A DNA stretch of 33,501 nucleotides, from contig NZ_JANXSO010000096.1 of assembly GCF_025352645.1 (NCBI RefSeq), positions 1-33,501 on the forward strand, read 5' to 3'. The notes under the pieces were generated by a model. The model saw only the letters and a program-made list of their open reading frames with translations, had not been told where the DNA came from and ran no database searches. The stretch's first letter is position 1, and every line of letters begins with the position of its first letter. The DNA comes from Iodobacter sp. (GTDB taxonomy: Bacteria > Pseudomonadota > Gammaproteobacteria > Burkholderiales > Chitinibacteraceae). The position numbers were made by a program, and so were the translations under genes. Positions 24,348 to 33,501 of the stretch are shown piece by piece.

Positions 24348-25183
24348 TGCTTGAATTAAGGTCACAGTTTCCATTGGCTGATTTGCTGAAACACGCTGAT
24401 TTGCCGCGTAGCACCTTCTATTATCAGAAGCAGGCTTTGGCGGTGAGCGACAAGTATCAAAATGTCAAAACGCAGCTTAAATCACTATTTGCTGAACATA
24501 AAGGCCGCTATGGTTATCGGCGGCTCATGCTGGCGCTCAGAAAAAAAGGCGAATGGCTGAATCACAAAACGGTTCAGCGTTTAATGCAAGAGCTGGGTTT
24601 GAAGTCGTGCGTTCGGCCTAAAAAGTACCGTTCATACAAGGGTGAATGCGGCAAAGTCGCGCCAAATATATTGCAGCGGCAATTTAGTGCGGACAAACCG
24701 AATCAGAAATGGGTGACGGATGTGACTGAGTTTAATGTGCAGGGAGAAAAGCTCTATCTGTCACCGGTGCTGGATTTATACAATGGAGAAATTATCGCTT
24801 TTGAAATGGCGCGCCGCCCGGTATTTGCGCTGGTCAGTCAAATGCTAAAGAAAGCTTTAGCCAAACTGAGCGCGGATGAAAAGCCGCTGCTGCATTCAGA
24901 TCAAGGTTGGCAGTATCAAATGGCAGGGTATCGGCAGCAATTGGCCGAAAAAGGCATGGTGCAAAGTATGTCAAGAAAAGGGAATTGCCACGATAATGCA
25001 ACGATGGAAAGCTTCTTCGGCACGTTGAAGTCAGAGTTCTTCTACTTAGAAAAATTCACTAGTCTTGAGCAACTAGAGCAAGGCATCGTGGATTACATTC
25101 ATTACTATAACCACGACCGAATCAAGCTGAAATTAAAAGGGCTGAGTCCTGTGCAATACAGAACCCAGACCTTGAGTACCTAG
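24347..25183 (+). CDS. IS3-family transposase OrfB (DDE integrase domain)
   Basis: A 278-residue catalytic part. A helix-turn-helix (HTH_21-like) region (YGYRRLMLALRKKGEWLNHKTVQRLMQELGL) is followed by the rve integrase core. The catalytic residues are Asp in WVTDVTEF, Asp in LHSDQGWQY and Glu in NATMESFFGTLKSE, the complete D-D-35-E triad. The C-terminal YIHYYNHDRIKLKLKGLSPVQYR is the usual end. It can start at a GTG overlapping the orfA stop, but the functional transposase is most likely the frameshifted OrfAB fusion. Confidence 0.94.
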   Translation: MLELRSQFPLADLLKHADLPRSTFYYQKQALAVSDKYQNVKTQLKSLFAEHKGRYGYRRLMLALRKKGEWLNHKTVQRLMQELGLKSCVRPKKYRSYKGECGKVAPNILQRQFSADKPNQKWVTDVTEFNVQGEKLYLSPVLDLYNGEIIAFEMARRPVFALVSQMLKKALAKLSADEKPLLHSDQGWQYQMAGYRQQLAEKGMVQSMSRKGNCHDNATMESFFGTLKSEFFYLEKFTSLEQLEQGIVDYIHYYNHDRIKLKLKGLSPVQYRTQTLST

Positions 25184-25266
25184 CTTTTATACTGTCCAAC
25201 TAATTGGGGTCAGTTCAGAAATCGTGGGCTTTTTTATAATGCAAGGCAAAAATCCGCCATTAAAAT

Positions 25267-26469
25267 TTACAGCACTTTAGCAATCGCATCGGCTACATAA
25301 TCAATATTTTTAGTATTCAGCGCAGCCAAGCAAATGCGGCCAGTCGATACAGCGTAAATGCCGTATTCGTCTTTCAGCACTTCAACTTGCGCCGCTGTCA
25401 GGCCGGTATAGGAGAACATACCGCGCTGAGCCGCTACAAAGCTAAAGTCTTGCGCTACACCGCGCTCAGCCAGCTTGGCAACCAAGCTGGTACGCATGGC
25501 ACGGATACGATCACGCATACCTGCTAATTCGTCTTCCCACTGCTGACGCAGTTCTGGGCTAGACAATACCGCCGCCACTACCGCGCCACCATGGATCGGT
25601 GGGTTGGAATAATTAGTACGAATCACACGTTTCAGTTGGCTCAGCACACGACCGGCCTCTTCACGGTTTTCTGTCACGATAGACAAAGCACCTACGCGCT
25701 CGCCATACATCGAGAAGCTTTTAGAGAAAGAGCTAGAAACAAAGAATTGCAAACCAGAGGCAGAGAACAAACGCACCGCAATGGCATCTTCCTCAATGCC
25801 ATCGGCAAAACCTTGGTAAGCCATATCTAGGAACGGCACTAAATGACGTTCGCGGCAGGCGTCTACGACTTCAGCCCACTGCGCATCACTCATGTCCGCG
25901 CCAGTTGGATTGTGGCAGCAAGCATGCAGCACCACGATAGAGCCTGCAGGCATACTTAACAGAGCGGCCTTCATGCCCACAAAATTAACGCCACGAGTCG
26001 CTACATCGTAATACGCGTAGTTTTCAACTTTAAAACCAGCCGATTCAAACAAAGCACGATGGTTTTCCCAGCTTGGATCACTGATATACACGCTGGCATT
26101 GGCATCAAGGCGTTTGAGCAAATCAGCGCCAATTTTCAGAGCGCCAGTGCCGCCCAAAGCTTCTGCGGTGACTACACGGCCCGATGTGACTAACTCACTT
26201 GTCGCACCAAATACCAAATCCTGGACCGCTTTATTGTATAAACCAAGGCCTTCAATTGCTTGGTAGCCACGTGGTGGCTGTGCATCCATACGAGTTTTTT
26301 CTGCCGCTTTTACCGCAGCCAGCAATGGGATTTTGCCATTGTCATCGTAATACACACCCACACCCAAATTAACCTTACCAGCGCGTGTATCGGCATTAAA
26401 GGCTTCATTCAGACCCAAAATAGGATCGCGGGGGGCCATTTCTACTGCGGCAAAAATCGAGGATGTCAT
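25267..26469 (-). CDS. tyrB: Aromatic amino acid aminotransferase
   Basis: A 400-residue class I PLP-dependent transaminase for the last step of Tyr/Phe synthesis and for aspartate. The start at 26469 (MTSSIFAAVEMAPRDPILGLNEAFNAD) has GGAG six to nine bases upstream. An ATG four codons earlier is less likely. The PLP lysine is Lys250 in SSSFSKSFSMYGERVGAL, the cofactor-binding stretch is LHACCHNPTGADM, and the N-terminal VNLGVGVYYDDNGKIP is intact. The length fits TyrB/AspC. I call TyrB rather than AspC from overall similarity to betaproteobacterial aromatic aminotransferases; the two are hard to separate by sequence. Confidence 0.88.
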   Translation of the reverse strand: MTSSIFAAVEMAPRDPILGLNEAFNADTRAGKVNLGVGVYYDDNGKIPLLAAVKAAEKTRMDAQPPRGYQAIEGLGLYNKAVQDLVFGATSELVTSGRVVTAEALGGTGALKIGADLLKRLDANASVYISDPSWENHRALFESAGFKVENYAYYDVATRGVNFVGMKAALLSMPAGSIVVLHACCHNPTGADMSDAQWAEVVDACRERHLVPFLDMAYQGFADGIEEDAIAVRLFSASGLQFFVSSSFSKSFSMYGERVGALSIVTENREEAGRVLSQLKRVIRTNYSNPPIHGGAVVAAVLSSPELRQQWEDELAGMRDRIRAMRTSLVAKLAERGVAQDFSFVAAQRGMFSYTGLTAAQVEVLKDEYGIYAVSTGRICLAALNTKNIDYVADAIAKVL

Positions 26470-26665
26470 CCGAGGCTCCAAAAAGTAATAGGGGAAGGCA
26501 GACTTGTAATCGGCTTAAAGGCGCAAATTCACAGAGGCTAATTTTAGCATGCTGAGCTTAAACACGGCCCTTTCCTTGTAAGCTAAACGCATAAACAAGC
26601 AAAAGAGCCATGATCCAGCCGACTATCGGTAATCGAGGCCTGATAGCACGCGCCTTAGCGCAGGC

Positions 26666-28177
<1,512 letters not shown>

Positions 28178-28181
<4 letters not shown>

Positions 28182-29380
28182 GGAGCTGGATTGGCTGCGG
28201 GGCGATCATCGCCACTATTAAAGCTATTCAGCGTGAGCTCCCGCTCTACTAATCCTCCACTTCCCATGCTGATATGCCCGCTTAAACCATCAAAATTAAT
28301 TTCTGCTTTATTGCTTAATAAAATAGCCAGCTTCCAAGCATCCACGCCCAAAGCAAATAATCTCTCTACATCGTTAGATTGGGATCGAGTGCGATTCAAC
28401 AAGGCATACTCACTATTACTAGGCTGCAAAATCCACGGTGTTTCTAGATAACGAATGCCACTCATATCCACTACAGCCGTTCTACTTAAGTGACCAGGAT
28501 TAATTTGGCTAGTGGCAAAAACGGGGCGCTCATTCCCTATAAAAGGCCGAGACAGCCGTGTTTGCCGTGCATTGGCGGCAAAAAACACTGAATCATGTTC
28601 ACCATCTTTTAATTGATTACGCAAATCCTGCGCTTGGCTGCGTGCGTCTTTCAGCATAAAGACCTTAGGTGGCACACCATTAGCTTCTTTCCATGCATCC
28701 CCAAAACCTTGCACCATTCGAGTAGACAGCGGGCTATCGCCTTGCAATACCAAGGGCATGCGCAAACCCTCATCAAACATCTGCCTTGCTGCCTGCTGTG
28801 CTTCTTGCTCTATAGATAAAGAAAAACTATAAAGCTGGGCGCGACGTAAGGTGCGTTCATCAAAGGAATTTAAAGCAATCACCGGAATATCAAAATCACC
28901 AATATCCGCTAAATAGTTAATTGAAGGCTTGGTTAAAGGCCCAATCACCGCTATCGCCCCTTGATCGCGCAAGCGCTGAAACTGCTCAAACACTTCAACC
29001 GGCACATCCTCAGTATCAAAAATTTTAACCGCAGGCAGATCAGCATTTGCATTTGCTCTTTCAGCGGCCAATACCCCCGCCTTAATCGCATCCACGGCTG
29101 GACGCATCGCCTTACTCTTGCCTGGTAATAAAACCGCGATAAAACCAGCGCCCACTACAGGTTTTATTTGCACAACTGGATTTACAACAACAGCAGCTCC
29201 TTTTTGCTCAACCGCGCTCGTCACTGGCGCGGCAATCGAATACGCAGGCTTACTCTCTGAATGAGCCACAACAGGGGCCGCAGCGCAGCCAGCTATGGCA
29301 GTTAAGAGTAGAGCACCGTATAGTACGGCTCCTAGCGCACTGCGCCGTTCCGAAGCAAAAAGGAGAGCCTTGGCGTGCAT
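28178..29380 (-). CDS. lpoA: Outer-membrane lipoprotein LpoA, activator of PBP1a
   Basis: A 400-residue lipoprotein. The lipobox is LTAIAGC with Cys32, after a basic N-terminus and hydrophobic core. The rest is a periplasmic-binding-like fold: IAVLLPGKSKAMRPAVDAIKAGVLAAE, AVIGPLTKPSINYLADI and a C-terminal ALGVDAWKLAILL...GLSGHISMGSGG. In gammaproteobacteria LpoA crosses the periplasm and stimulates peptidoglycan polymerase PBP1a. E. coli LpoA is about 680 residues with an N-terminal TPR domain; that domain is missing here, as in shorter relatives. It is the first gene of the operon. Its start overlaps the divergent rsmI start by six bases. Confidence 0.88.
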
Positions 29381-30259
29381 ACCGAATCCATTCCTATTAT
29401 TAAGTCCGCATTATATGTGGTCGCAACCCCTATCGGTAACCTTAACGACATGACGCCTCGCGCCATTGCCGCCCTAAAAGGTGCCGATGTGATCGCGGCG
29501 GAAGATACCCGTGTCACTGGGCAGTTACTTAAACACTTTAATATTTCAACGCCGATGGTGTCTTTGCGTGAGCACAATGAACACAGCATGGCTGAAAAAC
29601 TCGTTGCCCGCATGCTTGCTGGCGAAACAATTGCGCAAGTCTCTGATGCAGGAACACCCGCAGTCTCAGATCCTGGTGCATTACTCGCAGCCGCAGCCCA
29701 TGCCGCGGGCTGCAAGATTATCCCAGTACCCGGTGCGTCGGCACTGACTACAGCTCTTTCTGCCAGCGGCTTTGTATCCCCACATGCACTGTTTTATGGC
29801 TTCTTACCGCCTAAAACCAAACAGCGTTGTGATGCACTGGCGGAGCTTAAAGAACAAAGCTTTATTTGTGTATTCTACGAAGCACCACACCGTATCGTTG
29901 ATTGCCTCGCCGATATGGCGGCGGTATTTGGCCCAGAGCGTGAAGCAGTGCTTTGCCGTGAAATCACCAAAACCTTTGAAACCATCCGCCGCCTACCGCT
30001 GGGCGAACTCGCGGCATGGGTTGCCAGCGATAGTAATCAAGAGCGTGGCGAATCTGTAGTCGTAGTGAACGCTGCCCCAAAAGCAGAAAAAGCCGATGGC
30101 GCAGATTACGACAAAATTTTACTCCCCCTCATTGCCGAACTACCGCTCAAACAAGCAGTAGCCCTAGCCGTATCCATTAGCGGCGCACCTAAAAATGCCC
30201 TTTATGAACGCGCACTAGAGCTAAAAAACAGCGCAAAAGGCAAGGAACCTTCAGCTTAA
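29375..30259 (+). CDS. rsmI: 16S rRNA (cytidine-1402-2'-O) methyltransferase
   Basis: A 294-residue SAM-dependent enzyme of the tetrapyrrole-methylase fold that 2'-O-methylates C1402 in the decoding centre. The N-terminal ALYVVATPIGNLNDMTPRAIAALKGADVIAAEDTRVTGQLL, SDAGTPAVSDPGALL and VPGASALTTALSASGF are hallmark segments. The start is GTG at 29375, with AGGAGA at 29361-29366 in good distance. The promoter must lie inside the lpoA coding sequence, because the two divergent start codons overlap. Length is normal. Confidence 0.95.
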   Translation: MHTESIPIIKSALYVVATPIGNLNDMTPRAIAALKGADVIAAEDTRVTGQLLKHFNISTPMVSLREHNEHSMAEKLVARMLAGETIAQVSDAGTPAVSDPGALLAAAAHAAGCKIIPVPGASALTTALSASGFVSPHALFYGFLPPKTKQRCDALAELKEQSFICVFYEAPHRIVDCLADMAAVFGPEREAVLCREITKTFETIRRLPLGELAAWVASDSNQERGESVVVVNAAPKAEKADGADYDKILLPLIAELPLKQAVALAVSISGAPKNALYERALELKNSAKGKEPSA

Positions 30260-30330
30260 ACACAAGGCTTGCTGACTCATTCGCCTCTTTACCGCCTTTT
30301 TTGTTCAGCTTGGCGAATGCAGCAGCAAGA

Positions 30331-30360
30331 TTGATATAAAAAAATAATCTTTTATATCAA
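30331..30360. terminator. AT-only hairpin after rsmI
   Basis: TTGATATAAAA (30331-30341) and TTTTATATCAA (30350-30360) form an 11-bp stem with an 8-base loop. It has no GC core, so it would be a weak terminator. It lies 71 bp beyond the rsmI stop codon and before the tRNA promoter. Confidence 0.4.
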
Positions 30361-30410
30361 TACACTATGTAATGCCCTAGAAAACAAAGCCTATTTTTTG
30401 TAAATAACGC

Positions 30411-30439
30411 TTGCCAACAGAAAAGTGTTCCTACATAAT
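30411..30439 (+). promoter_or_regulatory. Promoter of tRNA-Leu
   Basis: -35 TTGCCA (30411-30416) and -10 CATAAT (30434-30439) are separated by 17 bases. The discriminator (CCGACTCC) is fairly GC-rich, as in stringently controlled tRNA promoters. The -10 ends 20 bases before the mature tRNA. Confidence 0.75.
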
Positions 30440-30459
30440 CCGACTCCTGCACTGAACGA

Positions 30460-30544
30460 GCCCGGGTGGCGAAATTGGTAGACGCAAGGGACTCAAAATC
30501 CCTCGCCGCAAGGTGTGTCGGTTCGAGTCCGACCCCGGGCACCA
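30460..30544 (+). tRNA. tRNA-Leu (anticodon CAA)
   Basis: An 85-base class II tRNA. The acceptor stem GCCCGGG pairs with CCCGGGC, followed by the discriminator A and an encoded CCA (30542-30544). The anticodon loop is CTCAAAA with anticodon CAA at 30494-30496, which reads UUG. There is a long variable arm (CGCCGCAAGGTGTG region), and the T-loop is GGTTCGAGTCC. The A73 discriminator and long variable arm agree with leucine identity. Confidence 0.97.
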
Positions 30545-30565
30545 CTCGTAAAGTACAGATAAATT

Positions 30566-30601
30566 AAGGATTTCAAGGCTCAGCCTGAAATCCTTTTTTT
30601 T
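30566..30601 (+). terminator. Terminator of tRNA-Leu
   Basis: The left arm (30566-30580, AAGGATTTCAAGGCT) pairs with 30582-30595 with one bulged A, and a run of eight T bases ends at 30601. The predicted loop is a single base, so a few inner pairs will open. Confidence 0.9.
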
Positions 30602-30706
30602 CGTCTATCGCACCACTACGCTGCTGCCGCCTACTCATAACACTCAGCAAATCCACAAGACTCACAACACAATTCGCTATACTAGCCGTTTTGAAGGAGA
30701 GCTATT

Positions 30707-31174
30707 TTGCAACTCGAACACCTTGTCGCAGTTAACGATCCATCCAATGATTTAGTCCTAACTCGTGCCGAGCTTTGGAAAGGCCTATTGATCCGCGCCG
30801 AATGCCCCGATGTTTTTATGCCACACGTCGACCACGTTGAAATCATAGAGCGCAGCTCGCTACACCTGCTTCGCAAAATGATTATCGGCGCAATGCATAT
30901 TCAAGACCGCATCCACTTAGTGCACGAACAGCATCTACGCTACGATACCGAGCCAAGTGAGCAACATGGCGGCGGCACGCTACTCATGCAAATTGAAGAG
31001 CCTGAAACGGGCATGCTATTTGTACGCTTTCATTACCAGACACCTCAAGATGATCAAGGCGAAGAAGAGGAATATGCAAAGTTTTTGAAGGCCGCATGGC
31101 AGCAAAATGATGTAGAAACCATCAAGAAAATTCGCGAATTAGCGGCGGAAGGCTCGCTAGCAATCAAATCTTAA
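30707..31174 (+). CDS. DUF1857 / SRPBCC-type protein with TTG start
   Basis: A 155-residue soluble protein. The start is TTG at 30707, behind a near-perfect AAGGAGA (30694-30700) at six bases, with TATACT at 30678-30683 as a possible -10. The sequence MQLEHLVAVNDPSNDLVLTRAELWKGLLIRAECPDVFMP matches the DUF1857 (AtaL-like) group of the SRPBCC superfamily, whose members form a ligand-binding helix-grip fold. The middle (LLRKMIIGAMHIQDRIHLV...TLLMQIEEP) and EYAKFLKAAW near the end also fit. The ligand and role are unknown. Confidence 0.82.
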   Translation: MQLEHLVAVNDPSNDLVLTRAELWKGLLIRAECPDVFMPHVDHVEIIERSSLHLLRKMIIGAMHIQDRIHLVHEQHLRYDTEPSEQHGGGTLLMQIEEPETGMLFVRFHYQTPQDDQGEEEEYAKFLKAAWQQNDVETIKKIRELAAEGSLAIKS

Positions 31175-31194
31175 CGGCAGAAGATAACGCTACA

Positions 31195-31229
31195 GTACTG
31201 CCAAGACAAACCCAATGCCTTGGCAGTAC
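31195..31229. terminator. Hairpin between convergent genes
   Basis: GTACTGCCAAG (31195-31205) pairs perfectly with 31219-31229 around a 13-base loop. It lies between the DUF1857 gene and the convergent phosphatase gene. There is no T-tract, so it may act as an RNA 3'-end stabiliser or a Rho-assisted stop. Confidence 0.5.
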
Positions 31230-31268
31230 ACTTCTACACTTGCACGGCAATAAGCCAACCATCGGCTC

Positions 31269-32039
31269 TTAAAGGCTAGCGAAATCGATTTCACCCACAT
31301 GATTAAAGACATAATCTGGCTTATAAGGGAACTGCTCAATCATTTCCATGCTTGATACCCCTGAAAGCACCAAGGCGGTCTTCATCCCCGCCTCCATCCC
31401 ACCAACAATATCTGTGTCCATTCGATCACCCACCATTAAGGTGTCTTCAGGGTGCACGCCTAATTTACGCGTCGCTAGCGTCATCATCAGTGCATTAGGC
31501 TTGCCAACAATATATGGCTTCTTACCCGTAGCCGCCGAAATCGCCGCCAAGATAGTCCCAGCCGCAGGCTCACTCCCCCCTTCTACCGGATCAATCATAT
31601 CTGGATTGGTGCCAATAAATTTGGCACCTCCATCGATAAAGCGCACCGCTTTTTTCATTTGTTCAAAATTAAAACTACTTGATTTAGCCACCACCACATA
31701 ATCAGGCTTACTTTCTGAAATCGAAAACCCAACATTGTAAAGCTCATTAATCAAGCCGCCCCCACCAATAATAAATACCGTGGCACGCTCTTTTTGGCTA
31801 CGTAAAAACATGGCCGTCGCCATGGCACTGGTAATGAAATTCTCTTCAGTTAAACCATGAATACCCAGCGCTTCAAGTTTTAATTTTAAATCGAGAGGCG
31901 TTTGCTCTGCGTTATTCGTTAAAAATAAAAAGGGCAATTGAGTACTCAATAAACGCTGAACAAATTCATTCGCACCGGGTATGAGCTGCTTACCACGGTA
32001 AATCACACCATCCATATCAGAAATAATGCTCTTAATCAT
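31269..32039 (-). CDS. nagD: HAD-superfamily IIA phosphatase, NagD-like
   Basis: A 256-residue cytoplasmic phosphatase. HAD motif I is SDMDGVIYRG with Asp8 (nucleophile) and Asp10, motif II is FLTNNAEQ, and motif III/IV are IVGKPNALMM and MVGDRMDTDIVGGMEAGMKTALVLSG. This is the NagD subgroup with a C2-type cap (ribonucleotide monophosphatase; NagD prefers UMP). The length is that of the E. coli protein. No nag genes lie nearby, so a link to amino-sugar use is not supported here. Confidence 0.9.
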   Translation of the reverse strand: MIKSIISDMDGVIYRGKQLIPGANEFVQRLLSTQLPFLFLTNNAEQTPLDLKLKLEALGIHGLTEENFITSAMATAMFLRSQKERATVFIIGGGGLINELYNVGFSISESKPDYVVVAKSSSFNFEQMKKAVRFIDGGAKFIGTNPDMIDPVEGGSEPAAGTILAAISAATGKKPYIVGKPNALMMTLATRKLGVHPEDTLMVGDRMDTDIVGGMEAGMKTALVLSGVSSMEMIEQFPYKPDYVFNHVGEIDFASL

Positions 32040-32286
32040 CTTTGTCCCCTTATTTATCTACCACTTCATCGTAACAGCATCCAAGTTATAACTTACGCCC
32101 ATAACAAAATAGCGCAGTAATAACCATCAATTTTTCACCAAAAACACTAGTAAATAATGTTTCTGAGCAAAGCCCCCGTTAGTAATGCTGCTGTAATTTA
32201 CTCTGCATAAACAATAAGCTACATGCTTTTAACCCGTAAATACTGCCAAGTTAATCTAAGCCAACTTTTTCAGTCACAAGGCTAGG

Positions 32287-32292
32287 TATAAT
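32287..32292 (+). promoter_or_regulatory. Probable -10 element of satP
   Basis: A perfect TATAAT lies 33 bases before the satP start. No good -35 is seen 17 bases upstream, so an activator may be required, in keeping with catabolite control of acetate uptake in other bacteria. The remaining gap 32040-32324 shows nothing else I can name. Confidence 0.5.
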
Positions 32293-32324
32293 CGCGCCTC
32301 CTTAAAATTCAAACAGATATAAAT

Positions 32325-32906
32325 ATGCCCCAAAGCCTTCATCATATTCCAGACCAAACCGCCAACCCTGCACCATTAGGGCTACTCGGCTTTGGTATGA
32401 CTACGGTATTACTTAATTTGCACAACGCAGGCGCCATTGAGCTTAGCGCCATGATATTAGCCATGGGGATCTTCTATGGTGGCATTGCTCAGGTTATTGC
32501 AGGGATTTTAGAGTGGAAGAAAGGCAATACGTTTGGCACCGTTGCATTTACCTCTTACGGCATGTTCTGGCTCACGCTAGTTGCCCTACTAATACTTCCC
32601 AAGCTAGGGCTTGCAGAAGCAGCCTCAGTCAATAGCATGACCGCCTACCTAGCCATGTGGGGCATCTTTACCGCATTTCTATTTATTGGCACGTTAAAGC
32701 TAAATAAAGCCACACAGTTTATATTTGGCTCGCTCACCATTCTTTTCGCTCTATTAGCCATTAGTGACTACACAGGCAACGCCATCATTAAACAAATCGC
32801 CGGAATTGAAGGTGTTATTTGTGGCGCATCTGCTATTTATACTGCGATGGCCCAAATATTAAATGAAATATACGGAAAAACTGTTATGCCTCTAGGTAAT
32901 AAATAA
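32325..32906 (+). CDS. satP: Acetate/succinate transporter, SatP (YaaH) family
   Basis: A 193-residue inner-membrane protein with six helices, of the GPR1/FUN34/YaaH (AceTr) family. The diagnostic [23 protein letters not shown] (NPAPLGL motif) is at about 15-37. Further conserved pieces are [40 protein letters not shown] and the last helix [21 protein letters not shown]. It takes up acetate and succinate with protons. No clear ribosome-binding site precedes the ATG. A very strong terminator follows. Confidence 0.94.
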   Translation: MPQSLHHIPDQTANPAPLGLLGFGMTTVLLNLHNAGAIELSAMILAMGIFYGGIAQVIAGILEWKKGNTFGTVAFTSYGMFWLTLVALLILPKLGLAEAASVNSMTAYLAMWGIFTAFLFIGTLKLNKATQFIFGSLTILFALLAISDYTGNAIIKQIAGIEGVICGASAIYTAMAQILNEIYGKTVMPLGNK

Positions 32907-32930
32907 TCATAAACACATAAATCCTATACA

Positions 32931-32966
32931 AAAAACCCCCGATATCAAGGGATATCGGGGGTTTTT
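32931..32966. terminator. Bidirectional terminator between satP and the rRNA operon
   Basis: AAAAACCCCCGATATC (32931-32946) pairs perfectly with 32951-32966, a 16-bp stem with a 4-base loop and A/T tracts on both sides. It stops satP on the plus strand and the rRNA operon on the minus strand. Confidence 0.94.
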
Positions 32967-32985
32967 ATTTTTCACTACAATAAGG

Positions 32986-33101
32986 TGTCTGGTAATGACC
33001 TACTTTCACACAGGTAATCTGCACTATCATCGGCGCTAAGGTGTTTCACTGTCCTGTTCGGTATGGGAAGGAGTGGGCCCACCTTGCTATGGTCACCAGA
33101 C
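32986..33101 (-). rRNA. rrf: 5S rRNA, distal copy
   Basis: A 116-base 5S rRNA. The terminal helix GTCTGGTG pairs with the 3' end (TTACCAGAC). Conserved parts such as CCATAGC, the CCGAACAG loop C and the GAAAGTAGG-type 3' region are all present. It differs from the copy at 33235-33350 at six positions. Exact ends are set by the terminal pairing and may be off by a base or two. Confidence 0.95.
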
Positions 33102-33190
33102 TTTAACTTGTAAAAGCTGCTTATCTTACTCAGCAACTTATCTCATATTTTTTAAGCTATAAAAACTACTGCTTCACTAATATAGCAAAA

Positions 33191-33215
33191 CCCCCGCCTC
33201 TTTCGAGTACGGGGG
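33191..33215 (-). terminator. Terminator between the two 5S genes
   Basis: CCCCCG (33191-33196) and CGGGGG (33210-33215) form a stem, extended by an outer A-T pair, with a 13-base loop; TTTTG follows on the minus strand. It lies 19 bp past the 3' end of the upstream 5S gene and before the second one, so the second copy depends on read-through or on a promoter in the 133-bp spacer. Confidence 0.78.
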
Positions 33216-33234
33216 TTCTGTTTACTACATAAGG

Positions 33235-33350
33235 TGTCTGGCGATGACCTACTTTCACACAGGTAATCTGCACTATCATCGGCGCTAAGGTGTTTCACTG
33301 TCCTGTTCGGGATGGGAAGGAGTGGGACCACCTCGCTATGGTCGCCAGAC
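33235..33350 (-). rRNA. rrf: 5S rRNA, proximal copy
   Basis: A 116-base 5S rRNA with fully Watson-Crick terminal helix GTCTGGCG/CGCCAGAC. It is the first 5S after the 23S gene presumed to lie beyond the right edge. It is the copy with the more regular helix and probably the ancestral form. Confidence 0.95.
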
Positions 33351-33501
33351 TTTAACGGGTTAATACGCTGCACATCCTGCTCTGCAACGCATTCAATATA
33401 GAAGAAGTAAACTGGGCACTCATGCCCACATATTATGCGCTCGCAAACAATACTTCGTTCACTCTCGCCTAAACTCAAATTATCGATCTTGGGTAGATCA
33501 T
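33351..33501 (-). other. Spacer between 23S and 5S rRNA genes
   Basis: 151 bases without a gene. I see no recognisable 23S 3' end inside the window; the 23S gene most likely ends at or just past the right edge. This rests on the position of the 5S genes, not on seen 23S sequence. Confidence 0.6.

Larger units (their letters stand above)
23766..25217 (+). mobile_element. Intact IS3-family insertion sequence, IS150-like
   Basis: 1452 bp. The ends are imperfect inverted repeats: TGAACTGCACCCCAAAAGTTG on the left and TGAACTGACCCCAATTAGTTG on the right (reverse complement). Two overlapping frames, orfA and orfB, are joined by a -1 frameshift signal. The catalytic DDE residues are all present, so the element looks able to move. 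The flanks (TTGCG before, GAAAT after) show no target duplication. A decayed copy lies in the opposite direction at 1-141, 23.6 kb away. Confidence 0.95.

Noticed and set aside
23766-25217. Target-site duplication of the intact IS
   Set aside because: The bases next to the ends (TTGCG and GAAAT) do not match for 3 or 4 positions, so none is claimed.
30357-30545. 62-residue frame across the tRNA-Leu gene
   Set aside because: It is antisense to the tRNA; frames of this kind (GLEPTHLAARDFESLASTNF) are common annotation errors over tRNA-Leu genes.
33152-33478. 108-residue frame over the 5S rRNA region
   Set aside because: It overlaps a 5S gene and its spacer, and rRNA operon DNA is not expected to code for protein.

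Overview
The window reads as the chromosome of a Gram-negative betaproteobacterium, most likely of the order Neisseriales (Iodobacter/Chitinibacter/Chromobacterium-like). The grounds are recognised protein families, the rsmI / lpoA-yraN-diaA-dolP arrangement, 5S rRNA of the Neisseriales type, and many outer-membrane and lipoprotein signals. No phage, plasmid or CRISPR sequence is visible. The mobile DNA consists of two copies of one IS3-family (IS150-like) element: an intact one at 23766-25217, and the end of a decayed one leaving the window at 1-141.

Layout. 1-3.7 kb: IS end, a CxxxCxxCC protein, parvulin ppiC, a small outer-membrane beta-barrel protein, argS. 4-5.6 kb: a REC-DUF3369-HD-GYP cyclic-di-GMP phosphodiesterase. 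5.7-10.2 kb: a complete CUT1-type sugar ABC importer (binding protein, two permeases, ATPase) on the minus strand, with copies of a palindromic GTGGGCAC repeat in its gene gaps. 10.5-14.2 kb, divergent: a second sugar-binding protein, of GtsA type, with no permease of its own, followed by an OmpR-type regulator and a histidine kinase. It looks like a sugar-sensing unit that controls the importer. 14.2-16.3 kb: a CHASE-PAS-PAS-PAS membrane sensor with no output domain. 16.4-19.5 kb: rsfS, nadD, proA and a secreted trypsin-like protease.

19.7-22.6 kb: rstA, rstB and an alanine/lysine-rich exported repeat protein resembling the E. coli acid-shock protein Asr. A sequence matching 11 of the 12 defined positions of the E. 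coli RstA box lies 98 bp upstream of the asr-like start codon. This looks like an intact acid-response module with regulator, sensor and target side by side. 22.8-26.5 kb: a 2[4Fe-4S] ferredoxin, a DUF937 protein, the intact IS (inserted into the loop of the DUF937 terminator) and an aromatic aminotransferase. 26.7-30.3 kb: the envelope/replication operon lpoA-yraN-diaA-dolP, with rsmI divergent and overlapping the lpoA start by six bases.

30.4-33.5 kb: tRNA-Leu(CAA) with promoter and terminator, a DUF1857 protein with a TTG start, a NagD-type HAD phosphatase, the acetate transporter satP, and the 3' end of an rRNA operon with two tandem, non-identical 5S genes. The 5S copies differ at six positions, and the changes in the terminal helix are compensatory.

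Most genes are ordinary housekeeping genes. The parts most worth following up are the RstAB/Asr-like module, the binding protein tied to a two-component system, the sensor without an output domain, and the palindromic repeats inside the ABC operon.
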